From Pteria penguin (taxonomy: Eukaryota > Mollusca > Bivalvia > Pterioida > Pteriidae), in assembly GCA_035048485.1 (NCBI GenBank), contig CM068588.1, forward strand, positions 29,634,769-29,698,768: 64,000 nucleotides of DNA. The letters are read 5' to 3'. The notes beneath the pieces are model-generated. The model saw nothing but the letters and a program-made list of their open reading frames with translations, did no database searches and had not been told where the DNA came from. The first letter of the stretch is position 1; each line of letters opens with the position of its first letter. The translations under genes and the position numbers were made by a program. Of the stretch, positions 1 through 29,734 are shown piece by piece.

Positions 1-1206
1 AGAAATCCAGTAGCCTTAGTGCCAATTTAATATTTTTCTAATCAAAAATGTATTTCTGGTGGAGAAAAATATATCTATAGATAAATTTTACACACTTACA
101 ACGAAAACCTTAAACGTCTATATCATAATATTTCTCACAACCCAATTCGTCCAATTATATTCATTACAATAACAGAACATTTATACATGTATAAATTTTG
201 TACCATAAGCGCATTACAACAATGAATTTATCATACTTCATGTATTGAATAATCCCGATGTCGGAATTGTTTTGCTACATGCATGGACGTGTACATTTCT
301 AAACGTCTTTCTCGATAATCATTCAGAGATATATACAAATGACAAGTACAAATTAGTACAAGATGTGTTTTAATGCAGCACCTATTTGTATGAGGTATCA
401 GTTCCAATTACCATATTTGTCCCCTCCCCATTCCGTTTTACATTGTAATTCGCTCTCCATATTTTCAACACATTTTAGTAACATTGTGATGACAATCAAG
501 TGATGTGCTTGGGACGTCATAATCATATGTCGTCATAGCAATCAATTTGAGCGCCAAAATCCGTTTGGATCGATGTATTGCCAAAAACATTTCTTACAGA
601 GATCTTACAATACAAACCAAAGTATTGAAAGAATGAAAAGAAAACCAATGCTCATATTTTCCAGCTGTTAAGTTCAAAGCGTACGTCTGTCATAAACGTA
701 ATGTTGATGATTGCATATTAGGAATTACCCCTTTCATTGATAAGTACACTTGACTCCTTGCTTGTCCAAAAAAAATAAAACTGCACCAGTAATGCGAACT
801 TTTAGTCCGTAAAAGATAAATATAAGCCACAAATAGTAGAAAACAATATGGTAGCGAACTGCTCATTTCCTATATTCTTGCTCATGTAACTTGTATATTA
901 TAAATAAATTACTTTTTATTAGCACTTCTATAAAAACTATGTTTCCATGTACACAAGACTGCTGCCTTTACAAAACTCAAAACATTGCTATCCTGAAATA
1001 TATGTTTTTTTCTAAACTGACCACATTTATTCTATGATTAACTCAGCTTAAATCAGTCACAATAATACTCAACAAAATTGTGTGTTTTATACAAACACAC
1101 CTGCACTACTTCTAAAGGAGAAATGGTTGGGGTTGTGTACACCCAGTAATCAAACAAATATAATAATTTAGTAATAGACATCGTTTAACACTTTATCTTA
1201 TGAATG

Positions 1207-1726
1207 TTACAACAGCACAACTTCAATACAATAATTAACAAGAGCAACGCCTAGCGTGGCCTGATACGCCCGTCGCTTACTTTGGACGGGATCAATGTGA
1301 ACGTATGGTTTTATAGCCCCAAAACTTGGGTCTCTTTGGTAATACTTCCATGAAATATTGAAATCCAAAAAGAGGGCTCCAAGTCCCATAACTCTGTGAC
1401 GACAAAACGGAATTTGCTCAAAACTGAAAGGTGGCTTCCCCTTTTTAAGCATTCTATATACGTTTCATGAAAAACAACTGACGTTTACTTAAGTTATTGC
1501 GTTACAAAGCATCTCCATAGCATCTTATCGTAGTATAAATAAAATCCAATACTCCGTAACGACAAAACCGAATTTGCTCAAAATCGAAAGGTGGCTTTCC
1601 CTACCCTATTTAAGTTTCATGAAAAATAGCTAACGTTTACTAAAGTTATCGCGTTTCATAGCGGACGAACGGACAGACGGATATTGCCACACCATAATAC
1701 GCCCCATCTTTCGACTGGCGTATAAA
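1207..1726 (-). repeat. Bivalve-type dispersed repeat downstream of the kinase stop
   Basis: Contains two copies, 160 bp apart (about 1401 and 1561), of 'gacaaaac-ggaatttgctca' with 'gaaaggtggctt', and ends in 'ggacagacgg...ataatacgccc...ggcgtataaaaa'. That 'accataatacg(t/c)ccc' ending is familiar from oyster dispersed repeats. The open frame on the minus strand is taken to be repeat-derived. Confidence 0.6.
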
Positions 1727-1771
1727 AAAGTCTAGTGTACGAGATTTGAAACTCTTCTGTTCATGTTAACC

Positions 1772-19504
<17,733 letters not shown>

Positions 19505-19596
19505 GATGGGTTGGCATTGCAGCGTTTCGACCTGGTGATTCGATATGTTATGAAGACCATGTACATAGGAGTGCTTGCATGTACCACATCACGAGA
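19505..19596 (-). other. Probable 5'UTR part of TBK1-like exon 1
   Basis: Upstream of the ATG, the minus strand shows a good acceptor, TTTTCTTTATTAG, ending at 19597. It implies that the coding exon begins with about 92 nt of UTR and that the first exon lies further upstream. This is inferred from splice consensus only. Confidence 0.5.
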
Positions 19597-19670
19597 CTAA
19601 TAAAGAAAATCAGAAATATTACATAAAACGTAAAGTTCTCCACTGTATAATATAACAGTCTAGCACAGTT

Positions 19671-19853
19671 CATGCGCGGATACAGAGGGGGTACCGGGGG
19701 TCTGGAACCCCCTCCCCCTTGGCATTCGAAAATTTTACCAAAAAAAGGTAATATTTGGGTATTCTTGGGGTTGGACCCCCACCTCTCGTCTAACAGAAAA
19801 ATTTACCTTTTTGGTTGGACCCCCTCTGACAAAAATTTCTGTATCCGCGCATG
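19671..19853. mobile_element. Small palindromic MITE
   Basis: Ends CATGCGCGGATACAG and its reverse complement, with GC-rich subterminal 'ggaaccccctcccc' and 'ggaccccctctg'. The five bases 'cagtt' flank both ends and look like a target-site duplication. It sits about 75 bp upstream of the candidate 5'UTR splice acceptor of the kinase gene. Confidence 0.75.
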
Positions 19854-20942
19854 CAGTTCAATCACTTACATGTATCTCAAAGTGTAAAATAGGAAACTGT
19901 GCCAAATATAACTCAACTGCATTTTTATAAATTCATAAAAGCTTCTTTTGTGAATCTGTTTGGTGTGTAATCGTTTATCAAATATTTCATAGTCCTGGGT
20001 GTAACGTTAACGCTAAATATATCGTATGGCAATGTTCGATGTATCATGCACAGTTTAATACATGGTTCAGAATCGTATAGAATATAAGAAACTCTCTAAA
20101 TAGATATTAGATCCTTTTCCTATAGATCGTATTATTAATATTTGTATTCCATACAGTACGATAATTCGGCGTAAAATTGGCGTCATTTTATTCTGACGTC
20201 ACTAAATATTTTAAAATGAAATGTTTGATAATCACCATGATTTCAAACCTTTCTATAAAAATACCTTACAAAACAAACGACCAAAAAAAAAAAATCACAT
20301 TTTATGTGAAATAGCCGTATTGTGACCATTGTTCAAATCGTATTTACGCTCTTTCGCTACCCACGATACATCTGCAATATGGATCCGTAAATGTAGATGT
20401 ACATGTAAATGATTCCTAGCGACATCCCACCCCCTCTAACTAATATTGTTATATACTGCTGTCTTGCTTCTAAAACCTTTCCTCTAGATTGAACAACTTA
20501 CCTCTTGCTGTGAATTTTTCAAAATGAATGTGTTACAAATACGCCAAAAATAGAGTACTGGGAATCCCTATTATTTATAGCTAAGGAGTTCTACACGATA
20601 ATGAAAAGGAAAATTAAATTCAACGAAACACGTGGGAATGCGATAGAATTCATAATAAATGTCTACATGTAGTCTGTATCTATGAATATAAGATATATAT
20701 TTGCATCCGTAGATCTGTATGACTATTACGTTCGGACTCGATGATAAACATCATATAAAAATGTTCGAAAGTGAAAGTAAGAGGTAAATGATAAATCTAT
20801 ATTTAAAATGTGCTTCATTGTGAACTTGTTGTATGAAAACAGTTGTGTGTAGGCTATGTCTCGTACTATACTAAAAGATGATAATCTGTAATGAAGTATT
20901 TTATGATTTAGTCGACTTAAAATCAGTCTTCACGAAAAACTT

Positions 20943-21403
20943 TTTGAGGCACAGGCCCTTCGGGCCTGTTATCTGTAAAGTTAACATACTAATTTTACAG
21001 GCCCGACATGATTTTTATTAATTTTAAGAATAATTTTATATATCTGTGTATCCATGTATATATATGTAAATGTATGATGCCTATTTGATATTGTACATTA
21101 TAGCCTAATACTTGGTATAAAAAGATTATTAGTTTACCCAAATGAAAATTTGAAAGAAAAAAAACAATTTTTTTTTTATTCTTTTAATATTTGTCCATTT
21201 TCAGAATATATATGTTAAATATTGTTAGAAATGATAAAAAAAATTCAGTTTCAACTTTGAAACTTAGCCTGATATATTCCAAATTTCTTCTGTTTCATGT
21301 ACACTAAGTTACAGTCCTTTGGACGGTTCTAATCATTAGAATTTTTTACAGGCCTGATTCCGATTTTACTGGCCTCAGGCCTCAGGCCTGCAGTTAACGT
21401 CGA
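20943..21403. repeat. Repeat with 'aggcctg' palindromic ends
   Basis: Left end 'acaggcccttcgggcctgtt' (a perfect small hairpin), right end 'ggcctcaggcctcaggcctg'. 'ttttacaggcc' occurs inside both ends in opposite senses. The interior is AT-rich with no gene. Probably a degenerate transposon. Confidence 0.45.
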
Positions 21404-21559
21404 AGACTGTAAAATTAGTCACCATTAAATCATAATGCGCATACCACACAATGTCAATGAATCTTTGACTTTGTTGCCTATTTACGAAGTCAATAACCTC
21501 TGTGACTAGGTATATATAGTGTGTTCTGTACAAACTGACAAAGTCACAGCAGCCCAACT

Positions 21560-21965
21560 CCCTGGTAAATCAGACTCTGTAGTGAATTCCTTAGTCAGGA
21601 GGTGTAGCAGCTAGCAGCTCCCACTAAATGAATTACTAAATGGTGATCACCCGATATCCCAAAGTCCCAATAGTCTGAATCCGCAGGTCTGATTATAAAA
21701 GTCTGATAGTCCAAAGGCCTGGTAGTTCCAAGGTCTGTTAGTCTGAAGGCCCAATAGTTAGAAGTCCCAATTGTCTGAAACTCCTCCAGTTCAATTAAGG
21801 CCCAACAGTCCAAGATCCAATATTTCCATAATATAATACTCCAAAAGTCTTACAGTCCAAAGGTCCATTACTCTGAAGGCGTGATAGTATGAAGATATTA
21901 ATGTCCAATAATTTGAAGACTCAATAACCCGAATATCCAGAATATTGTCTTCAGACTATTAGGCC
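21560..21965. repeat. Degenerate short repeats beside the minisatellite
   Basis: The segment starts with a diverged monomer of the neighbouring minisatellite ('cagactctgtagtgaattcc'). It continues as about 300 bp of degenerate 10-13 bp units such as 'caatagtctgaa' and 'ggtccaatagtc'. No gene is supported here. Confidence 0.6.
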
Positions 21966-22637
21966 CTCGGAATATCAGCAGAGTTTAACAAACGTCCCTG
22001 TGATCTGGTGGTCATTCGGACCAGCAAAACAGCAATTTTTGCCGGTCCAAATCATTTTTTGGTGGACGGAATCTTTTTTTGCAAAAATATGCTTAAATAT
22101 GAACATGAAATTATTTATTTCATTCATTTCATTAATTATTAATTGTAACCACCCCCTCCCCACTTTCCATAGCTGGTTAAAACTCCTTTCCTTCCTTTGC
22201 ACCTCATAATTTCTTTTTTTGGAATCACCCCCTCCCCCTCTGGATACTTTTTGAATATCTGATTGGCCAGGACACCACCATTGTTGTTGTTGTTGTGTAC
22301 AAGTAATTTCCTAATCTCGATCAGCGCACCTGACTTGGTCAAAAGATTTTGAATGGCCAGCAAAAATATCGTATCCAATCAGTATTTTCGACTTATTACT
22401 CAATGCATTAATAAGTGACAGCAGTTTCAAAGAACTTGTTTCGCCAAAATAACATAGATTTTATCCAATGGGTATTATCGACATGTTTGGGAAGAAAGAG
22501 ACTTCCTTCAATGTGAATGTAAACATTTGGACCGGTTAAATTCGGATTATTGTCAGTCGTTGTAATATCCTGACTTGATGACTGACGGGACCGTGACTTT
22601 TGTTAAACTCTGTATCAGATGGTCATCGACCTAAATG

Positions 22638-25600
22638 TCAACTCCAGACTCTGAATCCTTATATTAGATGATGAAGAAGTCTCTACTTACCTGTATCTCC
22701 AGACTCTGTAGTCATTCCTTCTACTAGATGGTTTAACAGCCCCCACTTAATTGTATCTCCAGACTCTGTAGTCAATTCTCAATAAGCTTATATCAAATGG
22801 TGTAGTAGCCCCCACTTACTTGTATCTCCAGACTCTGTAGTAAATCTTTGTAATAAATGATGTAGCAGCATCCACTTACTTGTATCTCAAGACTTCATAG
22901 TCAGTCCTTGTATCTAATTGTGCCGCAGCCCCCACTTACATGTATCTGCAGACTCTAAAGTCAATCCTTTTGTCTGATGGTGTAACAGCCCCCACTTACA
23001 TGTATCTCCGGACCCTGTAGTAAATCCTTGTGATAGATGGTGTAACTGCCCCCACTTACATGTATCTCCAGACTCTGTAGTAAATCCTTGTGATAGATGG
23101 TGTAACAGCCCCCACTTACATGTATCTCTGGACCCTGTAGTAAATCCTTGTGATAGATGGTGTAACTGCCCCCAATTACTTGTGTCTGCAGACTTTGTAG
23201 TAAATTCTTGTAATAGATGGTGTAACAGCCCCACTTACATGTATCTCCACAGATTCTGTAGTAAATCCTTTTGATAGATGGTGTAGCAGCCCCCACTTAC
23301 ATGTATCTCCAGACTCTGTAGTAAATTTTTGTAATAGATGGTGTAACAGCCCCACTTACATGTATCTCCACACTCTATAGTTAGTCCTTGTATCAGATGG
23401 TTTAGCAGCCCCCACTTACATGTCTCTCTAGACTCTGTTGTAAATCTTTGTGATAGATGGTGTAACAGCACCACATACATGTATCTCCAGACTCTTTGGT
23501 AATTCCTTGTGATAGATGGTGTAACAGCCCCACTTACATGTATCTCCACAGACTCTGTAGTAAATCCTTGTAGTAGATGGTGTAACAGCCCCACTTTCAT
23601 GTGTCTCCAGACTGTAGTAAATCCTTGTGATAGATGGTGTAGCAGCCTCCACTTGCATGTATCTCCAGACTCTGTAGTAAATCCTTGTAATAGATGGTGT
23701 AACAGCCCCACTTTCATGTATCTCCAGACTCTGTAGTAAATCCTTGTAGTAGATGGTGTAACAGCCCCCACTTACATGTATCTCCAGACTCTGTAGTAAA
23801 TCCTTGTGATAGATGGTGTAGCAGCCCCCACTTACATGTATCTCCAGACTCTGTAGTAAATCCTTGTAATAGATGGTGTAACAGCCCCACTTTCATGTAT
23901 CTCCAGACTCTGCAGTAAATCCTTGTAATAGATTGTATAACATCCCCCACTTACATGTATCTCCAGACTCTATAGTAAATCCTTGTAATAGATGGTGCTA
24001 TGGTGTAACAGCCCCACTTTCATGTATCTCCAGACTCTGTAGTAAATCCTTGTAGTAGATGGTGTAACAGCCCCCACTTTCATGTATCTCCAGACTCTGT
24101 AGTAAATCCTTGTGATAGATGGTGTAACAGCCCCCACTTACATGTATCTCCGGACCCTGTAGTAAATCCTTGTGATAGATGGTGTAACTGCCCCCAATTA
24201 CTTGTGTCTGCAGACTTTGTAGTAAATTCTTGTAATAGATGGTGTAACAGCCCCACTTACATGTATCTCCACAGACTCTGTAGTAAATCCTTGTGATAGA
24301 TGGTGTAGCAGCCCCCACTTACATGTATCTCCAGACTCTGTAGTAAATTTTTGTAATAGATGGTGTAACAGCCCCACTTACATGTATCTCCACACTCTAT
24401 AGTTAGTCCTTGTATCAGATGGTTTAGCAGCCCCCACTTACATGTCTCTCTAGACTCTGTAGTAAATCCTTGTAATAGATGGTGTAACATCCCCCACTTA
24501 CTTGTATCTCCAGACTCTTTGGTAATTCCTTGTGATAGATGGTGTAACAGCCCCCACTTACATGTATCTCAACAGACTCTGTAGTAAATCCTTGTAGTAG
24601 ATGGTGTAACAGCCCCACTTTCATGTATCTCCAGACTCTGTAGTAAATCCTTGTAGTAGATGGTGTAACAGCCCCACTTTCATGTGTCTCCAGACTCTGT
24701 AGTAAATCCTTGTGATAGATGGTGTAGCAGCCTCCACTTACATGTATCTCCAGACTCTGTAGTAAATCCTTGTAATAGATGGTGTAACAGCCCCACTTTC
24801 ATGTATCTCCAGACTCTGTAGTAAATCCTTGTAGTAGATGGTGTAACATCCCCCACTTACATGTATCTCCAGACTCTGTAGTAAATCCTTGTGATAGATG
24901 GTGTAGCAGCCCCCACTTACATGTATCTCCAGACTCTGTAGTAAATCCTTGTAATAGATGGTGTAACAGCCCCACTTTCATGTATCTCCAGACTCTGCAG
25001 TAAATCCTTGTAATAGATTGTATAACATCCCCCACTTACATGTATCTCCAGACTCTATAGTAAATCCTTGTAATAGATGGTGCTATGGTGTAACAGCCCC
25101 ACTTTCATGTATCTCCAGACTCTGTAGTAAATCCTTGTAGTAGATGGTGTAACAGCCCCCACTTTCATGTATCTCCTGACCCTGTAGTAAATCCTTGTGA
25201 TAGATGGTGTAACTTCCCCCACTTACATGTATCTCCAGACTCTGTAGTAAATCCTTGTGATAGATGGTGTAACAGCCCCCACTTACATGTATCTCCGGAC
25301 CCTGTAGTAAATCCTTGTGATAGATGGTGTAACTGCCCCCAATTACTTGTGTCTGCAGACTTTGTAGTAAATTCTTGTAATAGATGGTGTAACAGCCCCA
25401 CTTACATGTATCTCCACAGACTCTGTAGTAAATCCTTGTGATAGATGGTGTAGCAGCCCCCACTTACATGTATCTCCAGACTCTGTAGTAAATTTTTGTA
25501 ATAGATGGTGTAACAGCCCCACTTACATGTATCTCCACACTCTATAGTTAGTCCTTGTATCAGATGGTTTAGCAGCCCCCACTTACATGTCTCTCTAGAC

Positions 25601-26480
25601 TCTGTAGTAAATCCTTGTAATAGATGGTGTAACATCCCCCACTTACTTGTATCTCCAGACTCTTTGGTAATTCCTTGTGATAGATGGTGTAACAGCCCCC
25701 ACTTACATGTATCTCAACAGACTCTGTAGTAAATCCTTGTAGTAGATGGTGTAACAGCCCCACTTTCATGTATCTCCAGACTCTGTAGTAAATCCTTGTA
25801 GTAGATGGTGTAACAGCCCCCACTTTCATGTATCTCCAGACTCTGTAGTAAATCCTTGTGATAGATGGTGTAACAGCCCCCACTTACATGTATCTCCAGA
25901 CTCTGTAGTAAATCCTTGTAATAGATGGTGAACAGCCCCACTTTCATGTATCTCCAGACTCTGTAGTAAATCCTTGTAATAGATGGTATAACATCCCCCA
26001 CTTACATGTATCTCCAGACTCTATAGTAAATCCTTGTAATAGATGGTGTAACAGCCCCACTTTCATGTATCTCCAGACTCTGTAGTAAATCCTTGTAGTA
26101 GATGGTGTAACAGCCCCCACTTTCATGTATCTCCAGACTCTGTAGTAAATCCTTGTGATAGATGGTGTAACAGCCCCACTTTCATGTATCTCCAGACTCT
26201 GTAGTAAATCCTTGTAATAGATGGTGTAACAGCCCCCACTTACATGTATCTCCAGACTCTGTAGTAAATCTTTGTAATAGATGGTGTAACATCCCCCACT
26301 TACATGTATCTCCAGACTCTGTAGTAAATCCTTGTGATAGATGGTGTAACAGCCCCACTTACATGTATCTCCACAAACTCTGTAGTAAATTCTTGTAATA
26401 GATGGTGTAACAGCCCCACTTACATGTATCTCCAGACTCTATATTCAATCCTTGTATCTGGTGGCGTAGCAGTCCCATTT
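22638..26480. repeat. Minisatellite array, about 60-bp monomer
   Basis: Roughly 60 head-to-tail copies of a 59-61 bp unit reading, on the plus strand, 'ccccacttacatgtatctcc', then 'agactctgtagtaaatcctt', then 'gtaatagatggtgtaacagc'. Because 60 is divisible by three, several frames stay open on the minus strand (for example GLLHHLLQGFTTES repeats), but 59/61-bp monomers break them, so I do not call a protein. On the minus strand most monomers contain GTAAGTGGGG. A larger block repeats at about 1.0-1.15 kb. It lies upstream of the TBK1-like start codon, probably in its first intron. Confidence 0.95.
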
Positions 26481-27016
26481 CAGGACGGAGAGGTCCTGGG
26501 TTGGAGACATGGACTCCAATCAGTGACCGATCATTGTTTCGTGTTACATTGGAGATAATAAAAACTTTGGTACTTGGCACATTCAGTTTTCTCAAATCGT
26601 TCAAGATGCAAAAACATCAAAATTTTTTAAATCATATTTCATTTTTTTTCACAATTTGTTGAGCTACATGTATATATGTGTAAAGTCATTTTACAAATGA
26701 ATCATTTTTTCATTTAAATAACTTCAAATGGAATACAGGAAAATTGTAACAAAAATATTACACAAACACCCCTTTGTTGTAATAAGGATCTGTAAGAGAA
26801 AATTCCATCTATTAAGAAAGATCAGTCTCAGTTTCGAGTAGCCGCAGGTAGTGGCCCTAAATGAATGATAAGGCCACAATTCCTTACGTTGCGTAAACTT
26901 GCATTTAATTTTTGATAAACGGAATGGCCGGCACGATTCTACGCATTTCGGCATCAAATGGAGCAAATATCTAACATACATAAACATAAAGCAAACGATC
27001 GGCAATGTTATCTTAC

Positions 27017-27110
27017 CCCCGATCTGTCGTCTGAAGGCTCTACACACATTTTTCCCAACCTGTTTCAAATTTGCCGGTTTCTGTGTCAGCCATTCGGTCT
27101 CGCGAGATCT
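27017..27110 (-). promoter_or_regulatory. Candidate core promoter and first non-coding exon of the TBK1-like gene
   Basis: A TCTCGCGAGA box sits at 27098-27107; this palindrome is an established core-promoter element of TATA-less animal promoters. About 80 nt downstream on the minus strand is a strong splice donor, GTAAGATAAC (27016 downward). The intervening stretch is locally CpG-richer than its surroundings. Together with the acceptor at 19597, this suggests a first exon of about 80 nt and an intron of about 7.4 kb. The link to the kinase gene is inference. Confidence 0.4.
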
Positions 27111-27118
27111 CGTTAAAA

Positions 27119-27367
27119 GAAACCTCACAAAAAGAGGCGGAGCTGACGAAAAACACGTGGTCATGGGTGCGTGGTTATTGTTATTTTTATGTCATTTCTC
27201 TGTTTACATTTTATTTATCGGCTAGTTACCGCATTTCTGGTCATTTCAATTTAGTTTTCTTCTTCATAAATAACTAGCCGATGAATAAAATGTAAACAGG
27301 GAAATGACATAAAAAATAACAATGACCACGTGTTTTTCGTCAGCTCCGTCTCTTTTTGCGAGGTTTC
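27119..27367. repeat. Long inverted repeat next to the candidate kinase promoter
   Basis: Left arm 27119-27228 and right arm 27270-27367 are near-perfect reverse complements separated by about 40 nt. The left arm has about 12 extra bases ('gggtgcgtggtt'). Both arms carry a CACGTG E-box within 'aacacgtggtcat'. It lies directly upstream (minus sense) of the TCTCGCGAGA box. Confidence 0.85.
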
Positions 27368-28285
27368 TAAGCTTAATTCGTTATAAGTATCATAAAAATT
27401 TAAAGTTAGAAAAAGACATAAGCAATATATACATGTATTGTTTATAACGAACTCTGAATAAAAAAGTGGAAAACCGGTTTTTATCAGTATTATACTGGAA
27501 CACCCCTATTAAATATTTGATAATTGAAGTATTTGTTTTGAATGTCAAAAAACCTAGTTAGGTTAGTTTTCGCTCTTCGACTATTGGAACGTATCATGCG
27601 TCAATAATAGTTAGATGTGCCTTACTTCCAATTCTTGCTTTATCAGTTTGTGGAAAGTTTTGTTTGTTCGGTTGATATGGCTTGAAAGATATAATTGATT
27701 ATATTTTACGATCACTGAAAGTTCGTGAAAACGCCGCATATCGTGTATCTGTGTTGCAGACGTGGATGGCAATGGGATATTTTCAAAGCAATCCATTTAT
27801 GAATGAGTATTATTATCTAGACGGATGTCTAAGGATGTGTTATTTATTTTAGTTCCATTCGGAAATCAAAGTTTTGACGCCTCTTACCTCATTTCGGACA
27901 TTGTCGCTTTCTCAGATTTTCAGATAATCTCTTTGATTTTCTCGTAGTAATTGCTTATAATTTGTTTTAACAGATTTCATTTGAATAAATGAAATTAAAA
28001 TTAACCAGAAATAAAATACAAAAATAATTTCAGGATGTTTTCTTTTTCTTTTTGTTTTTTTTTGGGGGGGGGGGGGGGTTTGGGGGGGTGTTTTGGGTTT
28101 TTTTTTAAAATTAATTAATTATTATTATTATTATTATTAATTTTTTTCGTTTGTTTGTTTGCTTTTTTAAAATTTGCTTTTTATATATCAGTGTTGTAGA
28201 GTGATGTGTGGTTTTGGTCCAGTTTTGAAATAAATTTAATAGTGATACTCTCATCAGAAACATTCTAATATTGTCTATAGTGTTT

Positions 28286-28530
28286 ATGCCCCCGGATCTA
28301 TATATCGGGGGCATATTGTTTTGTCCTGTCTGTCTGTTTGTTTGTTTGTTCGTTTGTTTCTTTGTCTGTCTGTTGTCAACTTTAACCTTGGCTATAACTT
28401 TTGAACCGTGAGGGATAGAGACTTTATATTTGACATGCATACTCAAATAATGAAGCCCTTTCAAATAACGACAAGGTCGATGACTTCTGAACTTGACAAT
28501 GCCATTCACGTTAAAAATATATTTTTTTTG
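28286..28530 (+). repeat. Bivalve-type dispersed repeat with terminal hairpin
   Basis: Starts with the hairpin 'tgcccccggat...atcgggggca', then 'ttgttttgtcctgtctgtctg' and 'aactttaaccttggctataa'. This arrangement is very common in oyster genomic DNA. A poly-G/poly-T tract lies upstream at about 28050-28110. Confidence 0.6.
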
Positions 28531-29734
28531 ACTTGGGGCTTTTGAATCGTGAGGGATAGGAACTTCATATTTGACATCCGTGGAGTGATATAATACAATA
28601 ATTAATCAATGAATCAGTCTTAGGTTTTCAACGTGCTCACATGAGTGGTATAGGTCTATTTGGACCTCTTGTCACGTGAAGGTAATTAATTCTTGTTGGC
28701 ACAGGATATTTTACAATATGAGTGATTGTATTAAACACAGGACGACTTATACTAATCCGATCTGTTTAATTGATGCATGTTACAGTCACTGAGGTAAATG
28801 ACAAGTTCTGACATCAGTCCCCGAGCTTTAATTATTTAAAAGAGTTCTAAGGTCCATTCGTCACGCTGTGGTCTTTCATTATCTGTGCAATTTGTTTATA
28901 CTAGCTCTTTTGTCCCGTAGGAACTTGAAATCGATTCTAGTTTGCCCTCGTGTTCATCAATTGTGATTTTCATTTTTGTGTAATATTTGTTATATCGTTA
29001 TTTATGTATATGCGGCTTTTGGGATTCCAAACTATGATGTATTCTTATTTCTATTGAATTTGTGAAAGCTACGGACAATGGAAAGTGAGGTTATGTTCCC
29101 TGAAAAAAAAATACATAATTCATTATTTTACTGAAGCACACAGCAGTTTTAGATCTAACTCATAGATTTATGTCGCTGTACTCTCGAATAACCCCATAAA
29201 TGGGAAATATCTGAATTGGATTCAGAGTTTATTAATTTTTTGTTTTAGCTCACCAGAGCCGATTGTAAGCTCTTAGTATATCACCCTTCAACTGGCGCGC
29301 GCTCATCCATCTGTCCGTCCGTCGTTAGCCATTCTTACATTTTCTTAATCTGCTCGTTAATTAAATCGGCTTAGCGCTGGGCTAGTTAAACCAACAAATC
29401 TGCCTCAGACTAAGTGTTACTATGGGCCTGAGAATCCTGGGAGGGGCAAATTGTATGATTAACCTGTACCTTTTTTAGAAATTTCCTCTTCAGACCAGTT
29501 AAATTAAACGAAACAGTCGTAGTGTGTGCAGAAACGTGTGTATACTAGAGGTGTTGCCTCAGACTCAAGTAGCCTAATATTATAGCGATGTGTCCTTCAT
29601 AATTCTGTCTGTCAGTCGGTGTCTTTCGTTTGTCTCAAAATTCAACATTTCGACTTCAACGTCAAAATAACTGAAATGACATATGTGTAACTTAGAAGTT
29701 GCGAGGTTGTCAAGATTACTTAGAAGTTTATCGG

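Noticed and set aside
22914..26604. Many 60-180 codon minus-strand frames in the 60-bp array
   Set aside because: They are the same repeat read in different frames, broken by 59- and 61-bp monomers, with no start context or family similarity.
27098..27107. Reading the TCTCGCGAGA box as proof of the kinase promoter
   Set aside because: A 10-bp motif with one good donor is suggestive only; kept as a low-confidence feature.
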